A stretch of DNA of 64,000 nt from Aurantimonas sp. 22II-16-19i (GTDB taxonomy: Bacteria > Pseudomonadota > Alphaproteobacteria > Rhizobiales > Rhizobiaceae). Positions within the stretch are counted from its first letter, which is position 1. The number at the start of each line of letters is the position of its first letter. Of this stretch, positions 46,801 through 56,695 are shown piece by piece. A program made the position numbers and the translations under genes. Location of the stretch: contig NZ_AQQS01000009.1 in assembly GCF_002088275.1 (NCBI RefSeq), positions 1 to 64,000 on the forward strand, given 5' to 3'. A model generated the notes under the pieces. That model was not told the DNA's origin. It was given only the letters and a program-made list of their open reading frames with translations, and ran no database searches.

Positions 46801-48227
46801 TGGTGAATGCAACGGCAGTTCTCGGCATTGCGGCAGCCCTTCTTTGCGCCATGCCTGCCATGGCGGCACGGGCCGGCGAGCCGGCCTGGAGCGAGAAGGC
46901 GATCAAGCAGCGGATCGACCCCGCCGAGGTGTCGGGACCGATCGCCGGCGCGGCGCTTAAGGAACTGGCGGAGAAGGGCCGCGCGCTGTTCGAGGCGCGG
47001 TTCACCGTGCTCGACGGGGCAGGGCGGCCCAACGCCACCCAGGCGATCGTCCCGACCGCCAGCCGCCGCCCGGCCGAGCAGCCCTTCCAGCGGCTGGCGG
47101 GGCCGGACGCCAATGCCTGCTCGTCCTGCCACAACGAGCCGGTGACCGGCGGGGCCGGCGGCTTCGTCGCCAATGCCTTCGTCTCGGAAGGCTTCGAGAG
47201 CGCGGAGTTCGACACGCTCGACGCCCAGTTTTCCAACGAGCGGGGCACCAACCACCTCTTCGGCGCCGGCCTGATCGAGCTTCTCGCCCGCGAGATGAGC
47301 GTCGATCTCGCCGCCCAGCGCCGCGCGGCGCTGCGGCGGGCGCGGGACGAGGGGCGCGAAGTCCGCGCCGGCCTGTCGTCGAAGGGCGTCGACTTCGGCC
47401 GCCTCACCGCCTTTCCCGACGGCTCGGTGGACCTGTCCGAACTGTCCGGCGTCGACGACGATCTGGTCCTGCGGCCCTTCACCCAGAAGGGCGTGATGAC
47501 CTCGCTCCGGCAGTTCACCGTCAACGCCATGAACCAGCATCACGGCATGCAGGCCGACGAGCGCTGGGGCACCCGCTGGACCGGCACGGCCGATTTCGAC
47601 GGCGACGGCCATGCGGGCGAACTGGGTGCCGGCGAGATCTCGGCGCTGGTCGCCTTCCAGGCGACGCTGGCGCCGCCGCGCGAGGAGGCGCCCGAGGACG
47701 AAGCCTGGGCCGCTGCTGCGGAACGCGGGCGAAAAATGTTCGCCGAGCTCGGCTGCGAGAGCTGCCATCGCCCGGCGCTGCCGCTGACGAGCCTCGTCTT
47801 CGCCGATCCCGGCTCCTTCGACATGGCGGGAACGCTGCGTGCGGGCGACGTCGCCGCGCCGGCGCACTACGACCTTTCGACGCTGGAATGGGCGAAGCGC
47901 CTGCCGCGCAACGAAAAGGGCGAGGTCATGGTGCCGCTGTTCGGCGACCTGAAGCGCCACCGCATCGCCGACAGCCGCACGCCGGCGCTGGGCAACGAGA
48001 CGCTGGCCCAGCGCTTCGTCGAGCGCGACGTCTTCGTCACCGCCGAGCTCTGGGGCCTCGCCGACACCGCGCCCTACGGCCATCGCGGCGACATGACGAC
48101 GCTGGACGAGGTGATCCGCGCCCACGGGGCCGAGGCGGAGGAAAGCGGCCGCGGCTACGCCGCGCTCGCCGAGGCCGACCGGTCGGCGCTGATCGCCTTT
48201 CTGAAGACGCTGCGGGTGGGGGAGTGA
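46800..48227 (+). CDS. Di-haem oxidoreductase / putative peroxidase family protein
   Basis: 475 residues. The signal peptide (VLGIAAALLCAMPAMAARAG) sends it to the periplasm. Two haem c sites: CSSCH at residue about 107 and CESCH at about 319. The segments HLFGAGLIELLAREM and GLADTAPYGHRGDMTTLDEV resemble the DUF1111 (di-haem oxidoreductase) family, related to MauG and cytochrome c peroxidase. ATG 46800 shares its A with the stop codon of the ROK gene (TGATG), indicating translational coupling to a regulator. The substrate is unknown. Confidence 0.82.
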   Translation: MVNATAVLGIAAALLCAMPAMAARAGEPAWSEKAIKQRIDPAEVSGPIAGAALKELAEKGRALFEARFTVLDGAGRPNATQAIVPTASRRPAEQPFQRLAGPDANACSSCHNEPVTGGAGGFVANAFVSEGFESAEFDTLDAQFSNERGTNHLFGAGLIELLAREMSVDLAAQRRAALRRARDEGREVRAGLSSKGVDFGRLTAFPDGSVDLSELSGVDDDLVLRPFTQKGVMTSLRQFTVNAMNQHHGMQADERWGTRWTGTADFDGDGHAGELGAGEISALVAFQATLAPPREEAPEDEAWAAAAERGRKMFAELGCESCHRPALPLTSLVFADPGSFDMAGTLRAGDVAAPAHYDLSTLEWAKRLPRNEKGEVMVPLFGDLKRHRIADSRTPALGNETLAQRFVERDVFVTAELWGLADTAPYGHRGDMTTLDEVIRAHGAEAEESGRGYAALAEADRSALIAFLKTLRVGE

Positions 48228-48232
48228 GCGGG

Positions 48233-50074
48233 ATGATGAGACTTTGCCCCGGCGCGCGGATGGATGTGCCGCAGACCCCCTTCGGCCTTCCAGCCAAACT
48301 CGCGCGCCCCCTTCTGCACATCCTCGCCGCCCTTTTCCTCGCCACCCCCGCCCTCGCCGAAGACACCGCGTCAAAGCCCTTCGCCGGCGACATCCCCATC
48401 CTCCATGAAGAGGCCGAATCCGCCGGCATCGACCACAGCTACACCGGGCCGTGGGAGTTCTTCGTCGGCGGTGGCGGTGCCGCCTTCGACTGCAACGACG
48501 ACCGCTTCCCGGACGTCTTCCTCGCCGGCGGCAAGAGCGAGGCGACGGTCTACGCCAACCGGTCGCGCGCCGGCGGCCGGCTCGCCTTCGAGATCGTGCC
48601 GCAGGATCTCGACCCGAAGGATCTTCAGAACGTCACCGGCGCCTATCCCCTCGACATCGACCAGGACGGGCGGCAGGACCTCGTGCTCTTGCGCGTCGGC
48701 GGCAACATCCTCCTGAAGGGCTTGGCCGAGTGCCGGTTCGAGAAGGCGAACTTCGCCTGGAAGTTCGACGGCGGCCGGGCCTGGACGACGGCCTTCTCGG
48801 CGATCTTCGAGCCGGGCGGGACCCATCCGACGCTCGCCTTCGGCAACTATGTCGACCGTGCCGCGCCGGGCTCGCCCTGGGGCACCTGCGCCGACAACGT
48901 GCTGCTGCGTCCGAGGAAGCCGCAGGCCGGGGAGGGATCGGCGGCCGAGCCTGTTAGAGGTAAGCCCGTCGCGGGCGCCAAAGCCGCGCCGATGGCCGGG
49001 CCGGACTATTCCGAGCCCTTCGCGCTGTCGCCCGGCCACTGCGCCCTCTCCATGCTGTTCACCGACTGGAACCGCTCCGGCGAGCCCAGCTTGCGCATCA
49101 CCAACGACCGGCAATATTACCGCGGCGGCGCGGAGCAGCTCTGGCGCATCGAGCCGGGCCGGGCGCCGCGGCCCTACCGCAAGGCCGACGGCTGGCAGCA
49201 CCTGTCGATCTGGGGCATGGGCATCGCCGAGGGCGACGTCGACAATGACGGCTATCCCGACTACGCGCTGACCTCCATGGGCGACACCAAGCTGCAGTTC
49301 CTCGACCGCGAATTCGAGGACGCGCCGACCTATCGCGACGAGGCCTATGAGCGCGGCGCCACCGCCCATCGGCCCTATGTCAGGGACGCCGGCAAGCCCT
49401 CCACCGGCTGGCACGCCGGCTTTGCCGACTTCAACAACGACACCGCCCTCGATCTCTTCATCGCCAAGGGCAATGTCGAGGCAATGCCGGATTTCGCCGC
49501 CGACGACCCGGACAATCTCCTGATGGGCGGCTTCGACGGGCGCTTCACCGAGGTCGGGCAGGAAGCGGGCATCGCCCTGCCGACCAAGGGGCGCGGCGCG
49601 CTGATCGCCGACTTCAACCTCGACGGCGCGACGGATCTCCTCGTCGTCAATCGCGGCGAAAAGGCGAGCCTGTTCCGCAATCTCGGCGGCCGGTCCGGCT
49701 TCGGCACGCGGCCGCTCGGCAACTTCGTCGCGGTGAAGCTGGCGCAGACCGGCGCCAACCGCGACGCCGTCGGCGCCAAGCTCGCCGTCAAGATCGGCGC
49801 GAAGACGCTCAACCGCACGATCCGGGTCGGCGGCGGCCATGCGTCGGGCACCTCCGGCTTCGTCCATGTCGGCCTCGGCACCGCCGAGCGGGCGGAGATC
49901 CGCGTCCAGTGGCCGGACGGCGAGTGGAGCCATCCCTACCGGGTCTTCGCCGACAACTTCGTCCTGATCGACCGCGGCGCTGATGCCGCGCGCTACTGGT
50001 ACCCGGACGCCGACCGGCCGGAGCCGCCGGCACCGGAGACCACCGCCGCGAACAGCCCTTCCGCGCAGGACTGA
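48233..50074 (+). CDS. CRTAC1-like FG-GAP/ASPIC-UnbV repeat protein
   Basis: 613 residues with a signal peptide (LLHILAALFLATPALA). FG-GAP/VCBS beta-propeller blades are marked by calcium-binding DxDxDG-like loops: AAFDCNDDRFPDVFLAGG, LDIDQDGRQDLVLL, EGDVDNDGYPDYALTS, FADFNNDTALDLFIAKG and IADFNLDGATDLLVVNRG. A C-terminal ASPIC/UnbV domain follows (RTIRVGGGHASGTSGFVHVG, then EIRVQWPDGE). It lies 5 bp after the di-haem cytochrome gene and probably forms one exported unit with it. The function is unknown; the pairing of a di-haem protein with a CRTAC1-like protein suggests an extracytoplasmic redox or binding complex. Confidence 0.82.
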   Translation: MMRLCPGARMDVPQTPFGLPAKLARPLLHILAALFLATPALAEDTASKPFAGDIPILHEEAESAGIDHSYTGPWEFFVGGGGAAFDCNDDRFPDVFLAGGKSEATVYANRSRAGGRLAFEIVPQDLDPKDLQNVTGAYPLDIDQDGRQDLVLLRVGGNILLKGLAECRFEKANFAWKFDGGRAWTTAFSAIFEPGGTHPTLAFGNYVDRAAPGSPWGTCADNVLLRPRKPQAGEGSAAEPVRGKPVAGAKAAPMAGPDYSEPFALSPGHCALSMLFTDWNRSGEPSLRITNDRQYYRGGAEQLWRIEPGRAPRPYRKADGWQHLSIWGMGIAEGDVDNDGYPDYALTSMGDTKLQFLDREFEDAPTYRDEAYERGATAHRPYVRDAGKPSTGWHAGFADFNNDTALDLFIAKGNVEAMPDFAADDPDNLLMGGFDGRFTEVGQEAGIALPTKGRGALIADFNLDGATDLLVVNRGEKASLFRNLGGRSGFGTRPLGNFVAVKLAQTGANRDAVGAKLAVKIGAKTLNRTIRVGGGHASGTSGFVHVGLGTAERAEIRVQWPDGEWSHPYRVFADNFVLIDRGADAARYWYPDADRPEPPAPETTAANSPSAQD

Positions 50075-50176
50075 CCGCGAGGACTGACGGCAGGATCGAC
50101 GCCAGCACCGACGGCAGGGGAAAACCGCCGCGATCGCGCCTTTCGTGATGGGCCGGGCGTTGCGTTGGTCGTGCCG

Positions 50177-50194
50177 CTGTGATGTCGATCACAG
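50177..50194. promoter_or_regulatory. CRP/FNR-type binding site upstream of opgH
   Basis: CTGTGATGTCGATCACAG is a perfect 18-bp palindrome and matches the CRP consensus TGTGA-N6-TCACA exactly. It lies 93 bp before ATG 50287. Which CRP/FNR family protein uses it is not known from the window. Confidence 0.7.
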
Positions 50195-50286
50195 AGGATG
50201 TGATCTGGAACGTGTAGTCCGGGCCGGTGCACGCCGCATGCCTGCACCTATGTTGCGACACACCTGCAACGTCTGGAGATCCCTTC

Positions 50287-52230
50287 ATGTTCGGCCCGCC
50301 ATCCGCCCCGGTCACCCCGTATCGGGCGCCTGACGTCGACCGCCCGGCAGAAGCCGGCGGCATGGGCCGACTGCCGGAAGGGGCACCGCAGGCCGGGCTT
50401 CCGGTGCCGCTGCGCCGTCTCGTCGTCCTCGCCCTCAATCTCGGCACCATCGCCGGGCTCGCCGCCGCGGTCTGGACGGTGCTCGCCGCCGACGGCTTCG
50501 ATCGCCTCGACGCCGTGATCTTCGCCGGCTTCCTGCTCGCGACGCCCTGGACCGTTCTGGGCTTCTGGAACGCGGTGATCGGCCTCTGCCTGATCCATCT
50601 CGGCCGGCCGGAGAGAAGCGTCTATCCCTATTTCGCCGCGCCCGACATGATGTCCGGCGCAAGGCCGGGCGGCCCCTCGCTGTCCAGCCGCACCGATCTC
50701 CTCCTGTTCCTGCGCAACGAGGATCCGGGCCCGATCTTCACCCGGCTCGAAGCCATGCGCCGCAGCCTGGAGGCCACCGGCCGGGCGGCAAGCTTCCGCT
50801 TCGCCCTCCTGTCCGACACCTCCGACCCGCTGGTCGCGGCCGAGGAGCGCCGGGAGTTCGACCGCTTCGCCCGCCTCTACGAGCACCGGCCGGAAGAAGA
50901 GCGCCCGCTCTATCGCCGCCGCGACGACAATCGCGGCTTCAAGGCCGGCAATCTGCGCGACCATCTGGTCTCGCGCGAGGGCCGGTCCGACTTCTTCCTG
51001 CCGCTCGATTCCGACAGCGTCATGGGCGGCGCGGTGATCGTGCGCATGGTCGAGGCGATGGAGGCCAATCCGCGGATCGGCATCCTGCAGAGCCTCGTCG
51101 TCGGCATGCCGACCCGGAGCGGCTTCGCCCGGCTGTTCCAGTTCGGCATGCGCCACGGCATGCGCTCCTTCACCATGGGCTCGGCCTGGTGGAGCGCCGA
51201 TTGCGGCCCCTATTGGGGCCACAACGCCCTGATCCGCACGCAAGCCTTCGTCGAGCATTGCGAATTGCCGGTGCTGCCCGGCGGAGCGCCGCTCGGCGGT
51301 CACGTCCTCTCCCACGACCAGCTCGAGGCGGTGTACATGCGCCGGGCCGGCTTTGAGGTTCGGGTGATCCCGGTCGAGACCCGCAGCTACGAGACCAACC
51401 CGCCGACGCTGCTCGAATTCCAGAAGCGCGACCTGCGCTGGTGCCAGGGCAACATGCAGTACTTCCGGTTCCTGTTCGAAACGGGCCTGAAGCCGGTCAG
51501 CCGCTTCCAGATCCTCCAGGCGATCCTGATGTATGTCGCCCCGCTCGCCTGGATCCTGATGACGGTGGCGGCGACCGCCAAGGCGCTCACCGGCGCCGGC
51601 TACGATGCCTCGATGCTGCAACTCGGCATGGGCCTGTTCGCGACGCTCTTCGTCATGTCGGTCGCCCCGAAGATCGCCGGCATCCTCGACGTGGTTCTGA
51701 CCCGCGGCGCCATGCGGGCCTATGGCGGCGCCCCGCGCTTCCTCGCCTCGGCGCTGGTCGAGCTCGTCGCCTCGATGCTGATGGCGCCGCTGGTCGCCGT
51801 CTATGTCTCGGTGTTCCTCGTCGGCCTCATCTTCGGCAAGACGGTGCTCTGGAACGGCCAGAACCGCGACCGCCTCGGCGTGCCCTGGTCGACGGCCGTC
51901 GCAGCCCTCGTCCCGCAGACCGTTCTCGGCCTCGGCCTCGCGGCGGCGCTGTACTTCGGCGCCACGCTCTCGGCCGTCGTCCTGGCGCTGCCTTTCCTCG
52001 CCGGCCTCGTCCTCGCCGTGCCGTTCACGGTGGCGACGGCCGCCCCGGCCTTCGGCCGGCTGACGGCGCGCTTCGGCCTGTTCGCGATCCCGGAGGAGAC
52101 CGTGCTGCCGCCGGTGCTGCGCAGCGTCGTCGGCGCCGAGGCGCGGCGCTGGCGCCGGCCGCTGGCCCGCACGGCTGCCCCGGACGATGCCGCCGGTCAT
52201 GGCGTCGCGCTGGAAGGCGAGCGCCCGTGA
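50287..52230 (+). CDS. opgH: Glucans biosynthesis glucosyltransferase OpgH (MdoH)
   Basis: 647 residues. Inner-membrane GT2 enzyme that polymerises beta-1,2-glucan backbones of osmoregulated periplasmic glucans from UDP-glucose. Two N-terminal helices precede the cytoplasmic catalytic domain with YRRRDDNRGFKAGNL, the DXD-type LPLDSDSVMGG, and RDLRWCQGNMQY, and about six C-terminal helices follow. ATG 50287 lies after the CRP-type site. The usual partner opgG is not adjacent. Its stop codon overlaps the start of the FkbM methyltransferase gene, so the two are coupled. Confidence 0.93.
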   Translation: MFGPPSAPVTPYRAPDVDRPAEAGGMGRLPEGAPQAGLPVPLRRLVVLALNLGTIAGLAAAVWTVLAADGFDRLDAVIFAGFLLATPWTVLGFWNAVIGLCLIHLGRPERSVYPYFAAPDMMSGARPGGPSLSSRTDLLLFLRNEDPGPIFTRLEAMRRSLEATGRAASFRFALLSDTSDPLVAAEERREFDRFARLYEHRPEEERPLYRRRDDNRGFKAGNLRDHLVSREGRSDFFLPLDSDSVMGGAVIVRMVEAMEANPRIGILQSLVVGMPTRSGFARLFQFGMRHGMRSFTMGSAWWSADCGPYWGHNALIRTQAFVEHCELPVLPGGAPLGGHVLSHDQLEAVYMRRAGFEVRVIPVETRSYETNPPTLLEFQKRDLRWCQGNMQYFRFLFETGLKPVSRFQILQAILMYVAPLAWILMTVAATAKALTGAGYDASMLQLGMGLFATLFVMSVAPKIAGILDVVLTRGAMRAYGGAPRFLASALVELVASMLMAPLVAVYVSVFLVGLIFGKTVLWNGQNRDRLGVPWSTAVAALVPQTVLGLGLAAALYFGATLSAVVLALPFLAGLVLAVPFTVATAAPAFGRLTARFGLFAIPEETVLPPVLRSVVGAEARRWRRPLARTAAPDDAAGHGVALEGERP

Positions 52231-53012
52231 ACCTGGCGCGCCGGATCGCCCGCTGGCGGGGCATCTGGAAGAGCCTCGTCGTCTATCGCTTCAATGCCGG
52301 CCACCGGCGCAGCCTGCGCCGCTTCTACATGCCCTTCGTCGGGCCCGGCGAGACCGTCTTCGACATCGGCGCCCATGTCGGGGACCGCACCGCGGCGTTC
52401 CGCGGCGCCGGTGCGGGCCGGGTCATCGCCGTCGAGCCCCAGCCGCATCTCGCCCGCCTGCTGAGATGGCAGTTCGCGGGTCGGGGAGACGCCGTGCGCG
52501 TCGTCGCCAAGGCCGTCGGCCGGGCGCCGGGCGAGGTGACGCTGCGCGTCAACACCCAGAATCCCACCGTCGCCAGCGCCTCGTCCGGCTTCGTCGATGC
52601 GGCGAGCGCCGGCGCGGCGGGCTGGGAGGGTCAGATCTGGGACGAGACGGTGGTGGTCGACCTGACGACGCTCGATGAGCTGGTCGCCGAATTCGGCCGG
52701 CCGGCCTTCGTGAAGATCGACGTCGAGGGTTTCGAGGACGAGGTGCTGGCGGGGCTGTCGCCACAGAACGCCCCGGATGCTTTGTCCTTCGAGTTCGTCA
52801 CCATCCACCGCGCCCCCGCCTTCCGGGCACTGGAGGAGGCGACGCGGCTCGGCTACACGCGCTTCGACGTGTCGCTCGGCGAGAGCCAGAAGATGATGTT
52901 CGGCGAGCCCCAGACTTTGGAGGCGATCGCCGCCTGCCTGCGCGAGCTACCGGACGCCGCCAATTCCGGCGACGTCTATTGCTGGCTGCCGCAGCCGCGT
53001 CGGCACGGCTGA
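52227..53012 (+). CDS. FkbM family methyltransferase
   Basis: 261 residues from GTG 52227, overlapping the opgH stop codon by four bases (GTGA). The S-adenosylmethionine-binding glycine motif is VFDIGAHVGDRTAAF near residue 44 and the acidic ribose contact IAVEPQPHL near 69. The FkbM signature FVKIDVEGFEDEVLAGL is near 160. FkbM enzymes methylate hydroxyls of sugars and polyketides. Translational coupling to opgH suggests the acceptor is the periplasmic glucan or its precursor, which is an inference. Confidence 0.85.
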   Translation: MNLARRIARWRGIWKSLVVYRFNAGHRRSLRRFYMPFVGPGETVFDIGAHVGDRTAAFRGAGAGRVIAVEPQPHLARLLRWQFAGRGDAVRVVAKAVGRAPGEVTLRVNTQNPTVASASSGFVDAASAGAAGWEGQIWDETVVVDLTTLDELVAEFGRPAFVKIDVEGFEDEVLAGLSPQNAPDALSFEFVTIHRAPAFRALEEATRLGYTRFDVSLGESQKMMFGEPQTLEAIAACLRELPDAANSGDVYCWLPQPRRHG

Positions 53013-53110
53013 GGCCGTCGGCCCTGCCGAGCCGGCTCGACGCTCGGCCCGTCCCATCCCGCATGATCCGCCCGGACGCCCCTCAGCCGGGACGCCGGGC
53101 CGGACCCGCC

Positions 53111-54031
53111 TCAGAACTTCGGCGGCGTAATCCCCGCGGCCCGGCAGGCCGAGCGCAGGGTGTTGGCCATCAGCATGGCGATGGTCATCGGCCCGACGCC
53201 GCCCGGCACCGGCGTGATCGCCGCCGCCTTCGCCGCGGCTTCCTCGTAGTTCACGTCGCCGACCAGCCGGGTCTTCGGCGTGCCGTCCTCCTTCAGGCCC
53301 TTTTCCGGCGCGTCGATGCGGTTGATGCCGACATCGATCACCACCGCGCCGTCCTTGACGTAGTCGCCGGTCAGCATTTCCGGCCGGCCGACGGCCGCGA
53401 CGAGGATGTCGGCGCCGCGGCAGACGGCGGCCAGATCCTTCGTGCGGGAATGGGCGATGGTGACGGTGGCGTTGGCGGCGAGCAGCAGCTGCGCCATCGG
53501 CTTGCCGACGATGTTCGAGCGGCCGACGATGACGGCATTCTTGCCCGAGAGATCGTCGCCGAGCACCTCGCGGATCAGCAGCATCGAGCCCGCCGGCGTG
53601 CAGGGCACGAAGGCGGCGGCGGTGTCGCCGGTCGACAGCCGCCCGACATTGATCAGGTGGAATCCGTCGACATCCTTGTCAGGGTCGATGGTCTGGATGA
53701 CCTTGGCCTCGTCGATGTGCCCCGGCAGCGGCAGCTGGACGAGAATTCCGTGGACCTGCGGATCCGCATTGAGGTCGCGCACGACCTTCAGAAGCGTCTC
53801 CTCGCTGGTCTCGGCCCGCAGCTCGTGCTTGATCGAGGTAAAGCCGCAGTCCTTGGCGGTCTTCGCCTTGGAGCCGACATAGACCTGGCTTGCCGGATCC
53901 TCGCCGATGATGACGACGGCGAGGCCGGGAACGGTCCCCGCCGTCTCCTTCAGCGCCGCCGTCCCGGACTTCACCGTCTCGATGATCCGCGCCGCGACGG
54001 CCTTGCCGTCGATCCGCTCTGCCTCTGCCAT
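53111..54031 (-). CDS. folD: Bifunctional methylenetetrahydrofolate dehydrogenase/methenyltetrahydrofolate cyclohydrolase
   Basis: 306 residues. [14 protein letters not shown] (catalytic Tyr and Lys), [40 protein letters not shown], the NADP-binding [18 protein letters not shown], and [15 protein letters not shown] are all diagnostic. It interconverts methylene-, methenyl- and formyl-tetrahydrofolate in one-carbon metabolism. ATG 54031 with GGGAGAGCGCC upstream. Single gene, convergent with fkbM. Confidence 0.96.
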   Translation of the reverse strand: MAEAERIDGKAVAARIIETVKSGTAALKETAGTVPGLAVVIIGEDPASQVYVGSKAKTAKDCGFTSIKHELRAETSEETLLKVVRDLNADPQVHGILVQLPLPGHIDEAKVIQTIDPDKDVDGFHLINVGRLSTGDTAAAFVPCTPAGSMLLIREVLGDDLSGKNAVIVGRSNIVGKPMAQLLLAANATVTIAHSRTKDLAAVCRGADILVAAVGRPEMLTGDYVKDGAVVIDVGINRIDAPEKGLKEDGTPKTRLVGDVNYEEAAAKAAAITPVPGGVGPMTIAMLMANTLRSACRAAGITPPKF

Positions 54032-54115
54032 GGCGCTCTCCCTTTGCGACCCGTCTTTTGAACGATCGGTCATAAAGGGGGAGGGGCGCCATGAAAAGGC
54101 GGGGTGGATGAAAGG

Positions 54116-54500
54116 CGCGCGCTGCACCGACGGCGCCGAATCGGCGCAGCCATCGGAACGCCGTTGTCCCGGCCTCCGAGCCGGGACGAAGCCTTGTTGC
54201 TTTGACCGGTTCTGCGACGTCGAACGGGAGAACAGCCGGCCGATCGGTCGTGTCCAAAAGGAGATGTGCGAATCTTGTAGGGCCCCGTCCCGAGGATCCA
54301 GGGATCGTCGGGCGCGATCGGCTTCAGCTGCGGAAGCGGAAGCGGCAATGTTGCGGCGGCTGCCCCTGGATTCTCGGGACGGGGCCTGAGAATGACGAGG
54401 CCGCGAGGTTGCGCCACCATTCGTAAACGAAGACGCCGCTTGCCATTGGCTTGCAACGAAGCCCCTTTGAAGGGGTGAATCTTGTAGGGGTAAGCCCCAG
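54116..54500. repeat. Repeat-rich intergenic region between folD and the AGCS gene
   Basis: It holds, in order: the GTCCCGGC-CTCCGA-GCCGGGAC palindrome near 54165; an inverted copy of the TTCTGCGACGTCGAAC module (54181-54225); and a 106-bp element at 54281-54386 bounded by GGCCCCGTCCCGAGGATCCA and its near-complement. Two copies of GAATCTTGTAGGG then occur, at about 54269 and 54478. No gene is present between 54032 and 54546. Confidence 0.7.
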
Positions 54501-54546
54501 GGCGACGACGCGGTGGGACAAGCGCCCTACAAGATCGCCGTCTCTC

Positions 54547-55989
<1,443 letters not shown>

Positions 55990-56695
55990 GCCGGTCTCCG
56001 CTGATGGCCTCGTCGGCCCTTCCTCACGTCAATAGGTTTGATGCACGGGAAGGAAAGAGTCCACCGCGCCAAACGGCTTCTCCCCCGCGCAAAAATCGGG
56101 CCGGCGGTGGCTCGGCGGGGCTGCCGCCGCGGCCGGGACCCTCGGCCCCCGCCGCCCCCGGTTCCGACGGGGGCATGATCGCGTGCCGGCTCGCCGGGCG
56201 GCGATCGCCGGCTCGGCCGCGGCGGATTTCCGATCGACGTCGCAGAACCGGTCAAAGCAACAAAGCGTCGTCATCCCGGGCTTGACCCGGGATCCATTCC
56301 TTTGCCCTGGAACCAGCCAGTCGCTTTAGAAGATTCAACGGCTTCGGATTGGTCTGTCACTGCGGCGTCGATGATTTGGAATGGATCCCGGCTCAGGGGC
56401 CGGGATGACGAAGCTTGGATCGTCGCAACATTCTTCCCGCGTCGATGCCGCCAGCAGGAACTGCCGACGAAGAACCGGACAAGATGTGTGAACCTTGTCG
56501 ATGCTGTCCGGCGGGCGATCGTCGCAGCGTCGTGGAACTCTCTCCGGACGACAGGGATTTGCAGGATGACGCCCCCGGCTCGAACACACGCTTCGGGTTT
56601 CGTCTGGCGCCGTCTTTCCCCACGGCCGACCCGGTGGCGATCGGCGCGGTGAGAGACGGGGACCTTGCCGGTGCGTCGACGACGAAGAGAGTGAC
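55990..56695. repeat. Repeat-rich intergenic region between the AGCS and catalase-fold genes
   Basis: No gene in about 700 bp. At 56234-56270 the module GACGTCGCAGAACCGGTCAA with CAAAGCAACAAAGCGTC matches 34217-34250. A long palindrome follows, with arms at 56269-56300 (CGTCATCCCGGG...GGATCCATTCC) and 56378-56410. Then GCCGACGAAGAACCGGACAA and GATGTGTGAACC near 56462-56494 match the tail of the 34212 repeat. Confidence 0.75.
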
